Shown here: positions 33,874 through 41,750 of the stretch, piece by piece | Position numbering within the stretch: the first letter of the stretch is position 1 | Layout of the letters: each line of letters begins with the position of its first letter | Source of the DNA: Acetomicrobium thermoterrenum DSM 13490 | GTDB lineage: Bacteria > Synergistota > Synergistia > Synergistales > Acetomicrobiaceae | Assembly: GCF_900107215.1 (NCBI RefSeq) | Contig: NZ_FNPD01000005.1 | Location: forward strand, 99,513 to 163,512 | Reading direction: 5' to 3' | Length of the DNA: 64,000 bases | Translations under genes and position numbers: made by a program | The notes under the pieces: generated by a model | The model's input: only the letters and a program-made list of their open reading frames with translations | The model's database searches: none | Told to the model about the DNA's origin: nothing

Positions 33874-34216
33874 GGAGTTCCTTTAGGATTTCCTCTATCT
33901 TGGCAGCCATTATAAAATCATTTAAGAACAGTCCCTTTATGGCATAGGTGAATAAAGTTACGATCACGCGGTTATAGTGGACCGATATGTCAGGATGATG
34001 TCCTTCGGACTCGGCCAGCTCAGCTATTCTATCGAAAAACTGCCAGGATTCCCTGAAGTTGTTAAATTTAAAGGTCTTATTAAGTTTAAAAATGCCCTCA
34101 TCCTCCACGATTCTCCATGAAGGCACCTGGCTCAAATATTCTTCGGCCTCCTCCCTTGTCATGGGAGGAATGCCTCCCTCGCAGGGTACGCATCTTTGAT
34201 TCGTCAATTTTTCCAT
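33857..34216 (-). CDS. phhB: Pterin-4a-carbinolamine dehydratase
   Basis: 119 residues, the normal length of the family. The signature is ESEGHHPDISVHYNRV, with the two histidines and Asp of the active site; W and F residues in PSWRI and FKFNNFRESWQFFDRI match the fold. In aerobes it recycles tetrahydrobiopterin for phenylalanine hydroxylase. In an anaerobe without that enzyme nearby, a role in molybdopterin or folate-type pterin chemistry is more likely; this is inference. Its stop codon lies in a terminator hairpin. Confidence 0.9.
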   Translation of the reverse strand: MEKLTNQRCVPCEGGIPPMTREEAEEYLSQVPSWRIVEDEGIFKLNKTFKFNNFRESWQFFDRIAELAESEGHHPDISVHYNRVIVTLFTYAIKGLFLNDFIMAAKIEEILKELQKGHR

Positions 34217-34238
34217 ACCCTACACCTCCCGCAGAGAA

Positions 34239-35996
34239 TCATTCAAGATAAATTATATATGGAAGGGGCCTTTCCCTGCCGCCGGGCGAGTGGTTGATCA
34301 AAGCACCCTTCCACCAAAGTCCGGATGATCCTCCCCCATCTAAATTGACGGCTTCTTTCATGCCGAATTGTTTGGCAAGGGCCCTCAACTCCGACAGGGT
34401 CATGCCCCTGGAGTGCCACGGGTCGCGGCCATCGACCACAACCCAGTAAATCCGCCTTCCGTCGTATCCCCAAAGCGTCCTAGGGTGTCTTTTATCGGTG
34501 AAACTCGGCTTAAAACCTTCGTTTGCATAGACCTCTCTTCCGTTGCGCAAAAGAGGCGGCCCTGCCTGAAAAGCCCACTTTGCGCCGTTAAACTCCTCGG
34601 GGACAAGAGCTGATTTTATTTCAACTTCCGTTCCCAATACCACGTTTGCGAAGTACTGCCTGCTGTTGCCCCTGGCAACGAGCAAAAAACCGTCGGGCGG
34701 GATATAGTGGCCTTTTGTCGTAGCGGCGCTTTGCTTCCAAGTCACCTTCCCCTCCCTCACCATTACTTCCAGGGCATCGGAGGGCAGTTTGGGAACCTCC
34801 ATGCCGAATTCCGGCCTATATACGCTTATGCCGTGATAGCTCGGCGACACGTTCACGCCATCTAGAGCGAATTCCGCCTTCGATCCCACCACTACCTTTG
34901 CTGCTGCTTCGACTTGTCCGATATAGACCTTTCCGCTGTCGTCCCAGCCTATGGCGGTCCTGCCTCTGTAGGGCATGTAAGAGATAGCTCCGTCGGTCAG
35001 CACGAGCCCAATGGGTCTCGTTCCGCTGAAATAGCCTCCGTTTACCGCAGCCTTCGCCCCCGTCGCCTTGGCCATTTCGCTTAAAGGTTTAAATGTCCCG
35101 AAATGAGCGCTGGACAGGGCTATCTTCCCCGTCTCTGAAGTGGCGTCGTAGGAAAGGCAAACCCAATAAAGAGCTGGGCTTTCCTCGGAGCCGTTGTAGG
35201 GAACTATGGAGGCCGTCATGCCTTTGGGGAGGCGCGCCTTCACGTCATGGGCTTTGACGTAATCTATGAAGGGCCCGACGGTGACCAAATAGGCCCACTC
35301 CTGCTTCACGATGAATGCGGGAAATCCCAGATTTTTCAAATAGTCCGATAGATCTCGGGCACGAGCTTCGGCGTTCAAGGGAATTTCGTCTATCAACACG
35401 AGCCACAGCTTCGGAGGTCGCCCTACACCTTCCCTGTGCATCGTCACCGCGATGGGTCCTTCTTCAAGGGTCTTTTCGAAGATAAATCCCCTCTTGCAAT
35501 TTTTCAGCCAGCTTACGAGGGAATTCAAGCCTTCTCGGCTAACGTTGGCTGCAGGTTCGTTTGAAAACAGTTCAGGTGCCTTTGGAGACATCGCTTCGGC
35601 CATGGTCAGATAGACCGTAAGATGGGGCGGAACATCCTCTTTTTCGCCAAACTCGCATATTTTGTCCAATATTTCGGCCTCGTTGAAAAGACCGAGGGCG
35701 CGAAGGGCAAACATCAAGGCCTCGGCGTTCGTCGCGTCCAAAGTTGGATAGAAATGTTCAAAGGGCGGCAATATTCCTAGCGCTTTGGCTGCCTGAATGG
35801 ACTCTCCGTGAAGGGTGAGCTTCGAGACGTCAGCAAAGCCGGCGCCGTCCTGCACCACCGGCAGGTCCAGAGCCGTCATTATTTCATAGACCACTTCGCC
35901 CCTCGAAATTGCGCTGGCTCCGCCAACGTGCGCAACCGCTATAATGCACACAAGAAAAATAAAAGACGCAACCCGAAGCCTCTTAGATGCTCCCAC
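34239..35996 (-). CDS. Secreted phosphodiester glycosidase (NAGPA domain) with SLH-like N-terminus
   Basis: 585 residues. A signal peptide (positively charged start, hydrophobic SFIFLVCIIAVAHVGG, then ASA) is followed by two S-layer-homology-like segments (about 30-180), a central SPOR-like region (about 200-270, ARDLSDYLKNLGFPAFIV), and a C-terminal NAGPA domain with AAVNGGYFSG, GRTAIGWD, VVDGRDPWHSRGMTLSEL and EAVNLDGGGSSGLWW. NAGPA domains split sugar phosphodiesters and in bacteria are linked to exopolysaccharide or cell-wall glycan turnover. The SLH part suggests anchoring to the cell envelope. The gene pair with phhB (22 bp apart) is probably incidental. Confidence 0.82.
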   Translation of the reverse strand: MGASKRLRVASFIFLVCIIAVAHVGGASAISRGEVVYEIMTALDLPVVQDGAGFADVSKLTLHGESIQAAKALGILPPFEHFYPTLDATNAEALMFALRALGLFNEAEILDKICEFGEKEDVPPHLTVYLTMAEAMSPKAPELFSNEPAANVSREGLNSLVSWLKNCKRGFIFEKTLEEGPIAVTMHREGVGRPPKLWLVLIDEIPLNAEARARDLSDYLKNLGFPAFIVKQEWAYLVTVGPFIDYVKAHDVKARLPKGMTASIVPYNGSEESPALYWVCLSYDATSETGKIALSSAHFGTFKPLSEMAKATGAKAAVNGGYFSGTRPIGLVLTDGAISYMPYRGRTAIGWDDSGKVYIGQVEAAAKVVVGSKAEFALDGVNVSPSYHGISVYRPEFGMEVPKLPSDALEVMVREGKVTWKQSAATTKGHYIPPDGFLLVARGNSRQYFANVVLGTEVEIKSALVPEEFNGAKWAFQAGPPLLRNGREVYANEGFKPSFTDKRHPRTLWGYDGRRIYWVVVDGRDPWHSRGMTLSELRALAKQFGMKEAVNLDGGGSSGLWWKGALINHSPGGRERPLPYIIYLE

Positions 35997-36017
35997 GGCT
36001 TCGCCTCCCCTTAGGTT

Positions 36018-37394
36018 TTAACCTTTCGTCTTGTCCTTCAAATAGTACCTGCCGCCAGTATAAAAGAATTCATTCTTTAATTCCACAACCTCTTTAGAAA
36101 GCAGGAGTAAAACCAACACGTTCGGTATCACTATCATGGCCAGACTGATATCGAGGAAATGCCAGAGCACCTTGGCCCCGCCCACGGCACCTATGTATAT
36201 GGCAGCAATGTAGACGTACCTCGACAGTTTTGCGGCCTTCAGGCCGAAGAGAAACTCCACCTGTTTTTCAGCGTAAAATACTAACACCAAAACGGTGGTT
36301 ATGACGAAAAGAAAGAGGCTTAAGGCGACAAGGCCGCTTCCTAAGTTTCCGAAATACCTGCCAAAGGAAAGAGCTGCCAGGCTCGAGGGGTTGACGGCCG
36401 CTATCTCGCTCGTCCATATGCCGGAGATGAGAACGGCAAAGGCTGTAGCAGTGCAGGCGAGCGTATCCAGTATTACTTCCGTCACGGACCACAATCCCTG
36501 TCTGGTAGGATGGTCGGTGCTCGCCGTAGCGTGAGCGATGGGAGCGGTCCCCATGCCCGCCTCGTTAGAGTAAACGCCCCTCGCAAAACCCCATCTTAAA
36601 ACGGCAGCCAGGCTCGCCCCCATAAATCCGCCAATGGGTGCCATGGGAACGAAGGCGCTTCGCAAGATGAGCCATATTACGGAAGGCAGCTTGTCTATCT
36701 CCATTACTATGATTATCACCACGCCCAGGGTATAAAGAAGGGCCATAATGGGCACCATCTTTTCCGTAACTTTTCCTATTCTTTTGATCCCGCCTATGAC
36801 CACGACTCCGACGAACAACATGGCGCCCAACCCAACAAGGTATTCGGAAACGCCAAAGGACTCCGCCATGTTACCGGCAATGGAATTGGACTGCACCATG
36901 ATACTGCAAAAAAGTTCCACAATGAAAGCCAGGGCAAACCATATGCCAAGCCATCTCCAACCAAGGCCCTTCGTCATGTAGTACATGGGCCCACCAACGT
37001 ACTCTCCTTCCTCGTTTCTTTCCCTGTATTTAAGGCTTAGCACCGTCTCGGTAAACTTGGTGGCCATGCCCATCATAGCCACCACCCACATCCAAAATAC
37101 CGCCCCAGGCCCTCCGTAATAGATCGCAACAGAAACGCCCGCTATGTTTCCTGCGCCCAGAGTGGAAGCGAGGGCTGAAGTCAGTGCCTGGAAGGGAGAG
37201 ATTGTCCCCTCCCCCAATTCTTCCTTGGAAAATATCTTTCCCAGCGTCTGCTTAATGATGTAGCCAATGTACTTCACTTGAAAGAAACGAAGCCTGAAGG
37301 AGAGAAAGACACCTGTGACAACTAAAACTGCCATCATGGGAATTCCCCAGAGCCAGGCCGAGAAAACCTCGACCGCTTGAATAAAACCTTCCAT
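36018..37394 (-). CDS. Sodium:alanine symporter family protein (AGCS/AlsT)
   Basis: 458 residues, about ten membrane helices. The AGCS signature GGPMYYMTKGLG is present, along with the TLGAGNIAGVSVAI loop and GFARGVYSNEAGMGTAPIAHA. Members import alanine or glycine (some glutamine) with Na+. It fits an amino-acid fermenter. AAGGAGGTAG precedes the ATG. It is monocistronic as far as can be seen. The amino acid specificity is unknown. Confidence 0.92.
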   Translation of the reverse strand: MEGFIQAVEVFSAWLWGIPMMAVLVVTGVFLSFRLRFFQVKYIGYIIKQTLGKIFSKEELGEGTISPFQALTSALASTLGAGNIAGVSVAIYYGGPGAVFWMWVVAMMGMATKFTETVLSLKYRERNEEGEYVGGPMYYMTKGLGWRWLGIWFALAFIVELFCSIMVQSNSIAGNMAESFGVSEYLVGLGAMLFVGVVVIGGIKRIGKVTEKMVPIMALLYTLGVVIIIVMEIDKLPSVIWLILRSAFVPMAPIGGFMGASLAAVLRWGFARGVYSNEAGMGTAPIAHATASTDHPTRQGLWSVTEVILDTLACTATAFAVLISGIWTSEIAAVNPSSLAALSFGRYFGNLGSGLVALSLFLFVITTVLVLVFYAEKQVEFLFGLKAAKLSRYVYIAAIYIGAVGGAKVLWHFLDISLAMIVIPNVLVLLLLSKEVVELKNEFFYTGGRYYLKDKTKG

Positions 37395-37823
37395 TACTCT
37401 GCTACCTCCTTAAATATAGGTTTGACCAAAGGCCGACATGGGTCTGCAGGGCTAAATGATTTTGCTATAGAAAATCTGAGACAAGGGCGCTTTTGCTCGT
37501 GGACTTGGCTTTGAATAAAGCTAAAGAGAGGACCGACGATATGATAATAAACCGGATAATGATTTCAATTTAATATATTGTGCATTGTATTACTTCTTTT
37601 TTTAATAATCTCACTCTGTTATGGCATTGTCGTCCCTTCCTTGGGGTAATTTAAGGGCAAGATACTTTGAAAAGTAAACTTGATCATTACAACAGTTACT
37701 ATAATTGACAAATGAGAATTATTCAAGAAAAAATTACATTAAAAATATTTCATAAATATCGTCTGCCTTCCCCATGACCATGAACTTAAGTTTATTGACA
37801 AGACTTCCAGCTGCATATATATT
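37395..37823 (+). promoter_or_regulatory. Divergent intergenic region with the ABC operon promoter
   Basis: No gene seen. A near-consensus promoter TTGACA (37795-37800), 17-nt spacer, TATATT (37818-37823) drives the amino-acid ABC operon. A second TTGACA at about 37705 sits in AATTGACAAATGA, a 13-bp motif repeated before the iclR gene at 40882. Confidence 0.7.
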
Positions 37824-37903
37824 TAAATCATCGAAGGGCTTTAAGAAGTTTGAATTGTTCTTTCATGGGAATTATCAGTAAGTATAGTCGGGAGGTGCGT
37901 GTA

Positions 37904-38638
37904 ATGAAAAAATGTTTATTTTATCTGTCGGTTATCGCTTTGGCTTTGTTCGTATCGGTAGCTCCTGTCTCTGCCAAGACTTACGTTGTAGGCACTAGCG
38001 CCGGGTTTCCTCCTTTTGAGTACATTCAGGAGGGCAAAATCGTGGGCTTTGACGTCGACCTAATGAAGGCCATTGCAGAAAGCCAGGGCTTCGAGGTGAA
38101 GTTTCAAGACATCAGCTTCGACTCCCTCATCCCAGGGCTTAACGCAGGCACTATCGACATCGTGGCTGCAGGAATGACCATCACCGAGGAGAGGGCCAAA
38201 GTAGTAGATTTCACCGAGCCTTACTACTCGGCAAACCAGGCTCTGCTGGTCAAAGAAGGCAGCGGCAATACCTTAACGGTTCTTTTCGGCAATCACAATA
38301 TCGCCGTCCAGACGGGCACCACGGGCGACCTCTGGGTAGAGGAAAATTTGGAAAAGACAGGGATTTTAACGGGCAAGGTTACGCGCTTTGACACCTTCGT
38401 GCTCGCCATTCAGGACCTGATCAACGGAAACGTCGACGGCGTGGTCCTCGATACTCCCGTCGCCAAAAGGTACGCGGCTGAAAAGCCCGTCGTCATGGTG
38501 GCGGAAATAATCACGGGCGAACAATACGGCCTTGCCGTGGCCAAAGGCAACAAGGAGCTCCTCGAAAAGCTGAACAAGGGGCTTGAGGAAGTAAAGACGA
38601 GCGGCAAGATGGACGAGCTTTTAAAGAAGTACTTTTAG
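37904..38638 (+). CDS. Amino-acid ABC transporter, periplasmic substrate-binding protein
   Basis: 244 residues with a cleavable signal peptide (KKCLFYLSVIALALFVSVAP then SA|KTY), followed by a family 3 solute-binding protein: GTSAGFPPFEYIQEGKIVGF, then FDVDLMKAIAE and DIVAAGMTITEERA. Family 3 proteins bind polar or basic amino acids. ATG 37904 is chosen for its GGGAGGTG site and the signal peptide. It heads an operon of two permeases and an ATPase. Given the urocanase downstream, histidine is a reasonable guess but unproven. Confidence 0.92.
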   Translation: MKKCLFYLSVIALALFVSVAPVSAKTYVVGTSAGFPPFEYIQEGKIVGFDVDLMKAIAESQGFEVKFQDISFDSLIPGLNAGTIDIVAAGMTITEERAKVVDFTEPYYSANQALLVKEGSGNTLTVLFGNHNIAVQTGTTGDLWVEENLEKTGILTGKVTRFDTFVLAIQDLINGNVDGVVLDTPVAKRYAAEKPVVMVAEIITGEQYGLAVAKGNKELLEKLNKGLEEVKTSGKMDELLKKYF

Positions 38639-38668
38639 CCTTTATTAGCGAATAAATGAGGGATTTCC

Positions 38669-39334
38669 TTGCTTGATGCTCTTGTTTTAATACAAAAGTC
38701 CCTCCCAACTTTGTTGGAAGGGACTTTTGTAACGATAAAACTAACTATATTGATTGTGGCCATGGGGCTTATTTTGGGCTTAATTTTGGCCTTTTGTCAG
38801 ACCTATGGAAGCAAGATCCTTCGCATTGTGGTGGCCGTTTACGACAGGATCTTCAGGAGCATACCGGAGCTTGTTCTGCTGCTTTTAGTCTTTTACGGCA
38901 TGCCGGGCATCGGTTTGAGATTGAGCCCCTTTTACGCAGCCGTGGTCGCCCTGGGGCTTCGTGCCGCCGCCTACATGGGCCAAATTTTCAGAGGAAGCTT
39001 TATGTCCGTAGGCTCGGACCAGCTGACTGCCGCCTACTCCCTCGGCATGAGCGAATACAAAGCCTTCATTTACGTCATCTTCCCCCAGGCGATGAGGGCC
39101 TTCATCCCGCCCTTCGCAAACGAGTACGCTATCATATTAAAAGACACTTCTTTAGCCTACGCCATAGGCGTAGTAGAGCTCCTTAGACAAGGACAATACA
39201 TAATCACGGTGGAATACGAACCGCTGCCCATCTTCCTTGCCATCGCAGGCATTTACTTCGTCTTGACCTTCGGCGTGGCGAGGCTCTTAAAAAAGCTCGA
39301 AAACAAACTTAAGATCCCCGGGATAGGAGTGTAA
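38669..39334 (+). CDS. Amino-acid ABC transporter permease (HisM/GlnP family), subunit 1
   Basis: 221 residues, about five membrane helices, and the EAA-type cytoplasmic loop [23 protein letters not shown] that contacts the ATPase. The start is TTG with GAGGGA six bases upstream. A strong terminator-like hairpin lies inside codons 9-20 of the gene. It follows the binding protein and precedes the ATPase. Confidence 0.9.
   Translation: MLDALVLIQKSLPTLLEGTFVTIKLTILIVAMGLILGLILAFCQTYGSKILRIVVAVYDRIFRSIPELVLLLLVFYGMPGIGLRLSPFYAAVVALGLRAAAYMGQIFRGSFMSVGSDQLTAAYSLGMSEYKAFIYVIFPQAMRAFIPPFANEYAIILKDTSLAYAIGVVELLRQGQYIITVEYEPLPIFLAIAGIYFVLTFGVARLLKKLENKLKIPGIGV
38694..38728 (+). terminator. Terminator-like hairpin inside the start of the first permease gene
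   Basis: 16-nt arms AAAAGTCCCTCCCAAC and GTTGGAAGGGACTTTT (15 of 16 pairs) with a 3-nt loop, ending in T residues. It could reduce transcription of the transporter genes relative to the binding protein. Confidence 0.65.
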
Positions 39335-39344
39335 AGAGGTCAAA

Positions 39345-40103
39345 ATGGCAGGTAAACCGCTTCTTAGAGTCGTAAACGTAAAAAAGAGGTTCGGGGACAA
39401 GGTCGTCCTCGATGGAGTTTCCTTCACGCTGAACAAAGGCGAAACAAAGGTAATCATAGGTCCCAGCGGCACGGGAAAAAGCACCTTGCTTAAGTCCGTA
39501 AACCGCCTCGTCGTCCCCGATGAGGGCGAGATATGGCTCGAGGACACGGAAATCATAAGGTGCACGAATATAAACGCCGTGCGCCAGAAGATTGGTTACG
39601 TATTTCAGGACTTCGGGCTCTTTCACCACCTTACGGCTTTGGAAAACGTCATGATCGGCCTGACCAAAGTGAAAAGGATGCCCAAAAAAGAGGCCGTAGA
39701 AAAGGCCCGTTACGAGCTGAACAGGGTCGGACTAACGGGAATAGAAGACCTTTACCCCGCCCAACTTTCGGGAGGGCAAAAACAGCGCGTCGCCATAGCC
39801 AGGGCGCTCGCTATGGAGCCGATACTAATGCTTTTCGACGAACCGACGTCGGCACTTGACCCGGAACTGATTGGGGAGGTGCTGGCCGTCATGAAAGAGC
39901 TTGCCGAATCGAAGATGACGATGCTCGTCGTAACCCATGAGATGGGCTTTGCCCGCTCCGTCTCCGACGAGATTATTTTCATAGAAAAGGGCATAATAGT
40001 CGAGCAGGCCCCTCCGGAAAAGATGTTCAGGGAGCCCGAGCATCAGCGAACGAGGGAATTTCTCTTTAAGCTCAAGGATCTTTACGGGGAAGGCGGCGAA
40101 TAG
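39345..40103 (+). CDS. Amino-acid ABC transporter ATP-binding protein (GlnQ/HisP family)
   Basis: 252 residues with Walker [11 protein letters not shown]-loop [14 protein letters not shown], signature [15 protein letters not shown], Walker [13 protein letters not shown] and the switch His in VVTHEM. It powers import of the amino acid. The Walker A reads GPSGTGKST rather than the more common GPSGSGKST. It lies ten bases after the first permease and three bases before the second permease. Confidence 0.94.
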   Translation: MAGKPLLRVVNVKKRFGDKVVLDGVSFTLNKGETKVIIGPSGTGKSTLLKSVNRLVVPDEGEIWLEDTEIIRCTNINAVRQKIGYVFQDFGLFHHLTALENVMIGLTKVKRMPKKEAVEKARYELNRVGLTGIEDLYPAQLSGGQKQRVAIARALAMEPILMLFDEPTSALDPELIGEVLAVMKELAESKMTMLVVTHEMGFARSVSDEIIFIEKGIIVEQAPPEKMFREPEHQRTREFLFKLKDLYGEGGE

Positions 40104-40106
40104 ACC

Positions 40107-40805
40107 GTGCTTGAATTTTTAAGGCAATTCCTGATCGTCGACATCTTCATCTCCAACTTCGGCACGTTAATGAAGGGCCTTGCCTTCACCTTCGAGCTTG
40201 CTATCGTCGCCATGTTTTTCGGCACAATACTGGGGGTTTTGCTTGCCCTGGGTCGAAGCTTCGGCAATAGACCCCTCTCCTGGTTATGCACAGCTTACGT
40301 TGAGCTGATCAGGGGCACTCCTCTGTTATCACAGCTTTTCATACTTTACTTCGCTCTTCCGCCTTACGGGATCAGGTTATCCGCCGTATCCGTGGCCTTT
40401 TTGGGCTTTATCCTCAACTCGGCAGCTTACCAGGCCGAGTACACCCGCGGATCCATCGAGGCCGTAGGCGAAGACCAATTCAAGGCAGCCTACTCCCTAG
40501 GCATGGGCAAATGGCAGACCATATTTTACGTAGTCCTTCCCCAGGCCATTCGCTGGTCCATCCCGGCCTGGATGAACGAATTCATATATCTTTTAAAGTG
40601 CACCTCCATCGCCTACATAATAGGCGCACCCGACCTTCTGACCCAGGGAAAGTTCATCGCAAGCAGAAACTACCAATTCTTCAGGGTCTACCTCATCGTA
40701 GCAATCATTTATCTTGTGATAGTGCTTGCAGCCACCTGGATCGTCGGCAAAATAGAACAAAAGGTCCAAATCCCCGGCTTCGGTTACGACAAGGCAAGGC
40801 GCTAG
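40107..40805 (+). CDS. Amino-acid ABC transporter permease (HisQ/GlnP family), subunit 2
   Basis: 232 residues. Hydrophobic helices and the EAA loop AAYSLGMGKWQTIFYVVLPQAIR parallel the first permease, with which it should form a heterodimer. Both contain RGxxxxVGxDQ-type patterns. Start is GTG. It is the last gene of the four-gene operon, which ends at an imperfect terminator. Two distinct permeases, as in the histidine transporter HisQM, fit polar amino acid import. Confidence 0.9.
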   Translation: MLEFLRQFLIVDIFISNFGTLMKGLAFTFELAIVAMFFGTILGVLLALGRSFGNRPLSWLCTAYVELIRGTPLLSQLFILYFALPPYGIRLSAVSVAFLGFILNSAAYQAEYTRGSIEAVGEDQFKAAYSLGMGKWQTIFYVVLPQAIRWSIPAWMNEFIYLLKCTSIAYIIGAPDLLTQGKFIASRNYQFFRVYLIVAIIYLVIVLAATWIVGKIEQKVQIPGFGYDKARR

Positions 40806-40834
40806 TTTTTTTGCCAAAATTCATATGCCCTAAG

Positions 40835-40875
40835 CCCCTAGAGCTTTTTTAAAGGCTTTTAGGGGTTTTCTTTTC
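40835..40875 (+). terminator. Probable terminator of the ABC operon
   Basis: CCCCTAGAG pairs with TTTTAGGGG (two G-T pairs) and is followed by TTTTCTTTTC. Weak-to-moderate stem. Confidence 0.6.
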
Positions 40876-40883
40876 TTCTTCAA

Positions 40884-40943
40884 TTGACAAATGAAAGAAT
40901 ATTTTATATCTTATAGATACATGGGACAGTATGTCCCGTTTTT
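40884..40943 (+). promoter_or_regulatory. iclR promoter with palindrome in the leader
   Basis: TTGACA (40884-40889), 17 nt, TATCTT (40907-40912). Just after lies a perfect palindrome GGGACA-GTA-TGTCCC (40923-40937) followed by GTTTTTT. It can be an IclR-type operator or, as RNA, a small attenuator hairpin. Confidence 0.65.
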
Positions 40944-40955
40944 TGGGAGGAGAAG

Positions 40956-41693
40956 ATGGCAGAGAGATCTTTCAAGGCCGATACCGTCGGAAAAGTAACT
41001 GCTGTGATGGAGCTTTTGTGTTCCTCCGATGGCACCTACAGCTTAAGGGAGATAGAAAGCCTGACGGGGATCCCGAAAAGCACCCTCCATCGTCTGTTGA
41101 AATCCCTGGAAAGGGAAGAGTGGGTTTACGCCGATCCCGAGACGGAGCGATACCGCCCGGGCGTGAGGTTTTTTCTCCTTCACAATGAAAGGCTCTTCCA
41201 CCAGGCTCTGATCAACACAGCCTCTCCCGAAATGGAGCGCCTCGTCCGCGAAACGAATAAGACCGCCATCTTAAGCGTCCTGGAGGGTTCGGTCGGGCTA
41301 TGTATACACCATGTTGAACCCTCAAGCCCCGTAAAATACGTAGCTCATCGCGGAATGACCATACCCTTGCACGTAAGCGCCACGGGAAAGGTGCTTCTTG
41401 CCTTCAGCCCCAAGGATCTGCAGGAACGAATCATATCTTCATGCCTTCCTTCCGATGTCGACGCTCATCGCCTAATAAGTGAGCTTGAAAAGATCAAAAG
41501 CGACGGATTTGCCTACAGCAGAGAGGAATGGATAACCCACGCCGGTGATATAAGCGTACCTATGTTCGACTCGAGGGGGACCTTCGTCGCCCAGCTGGGG
41601 CTGGCGGGGCTGGCCGCCAGCTTCGACGGCCAAGAAGAGGCCATAGCGCAGATGTTGAAAGAAGCCTCCCGCCGCATAGGATCAAAACTTTAA
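40956..41693 (+). CDS. IclR family transcriptional regulator
   Basis: 245 residues: N-terminal winged helix-turn-helix (SLREIESLTGIPKSTLHRLLKSLEREEWV) and a C-terminal IclR effector domain (PLHVSATGKVLLAFSP, GDISVPMFDSRG). IclR proteins mostly repress or activate catabolic operons in response to a small acid. It sits between an amino-acid transporter and urocanase, so control of the hutU gene, its own gene and perhaps the ABC operon is likely. GGGAGGAG precedes the ATG. A palindrome in its leader fits autoregulation. Confidence 0.9.
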   Translation: MAERSFKADTVGKVTAVMELLCSSDGTYSLREIESLTGIPKSTLHRLLKSLEREEWVYADPETERYRPGVRFFLLHNERLFHQALINTASPEMERLVRETNKTAILSVLEGSVGLCIHHVEPSSPVKYVAHRGMTIPLHVSATGKVLLAFSPKDLQERIISSCLPSDVDAHRLISELEKIKSDGFAYSREEWITHAGDISVPMFDSRGTFVAQLGLAGLAASFDGQEEAIAQMLKEASRRIGSKL

Positions 41694-41750
41694 AAAGAGT
41701 TTATAAAAGAAAGTCTTAAATAAAAAGTACGAAGAAGGAGGTAGTTTGAC

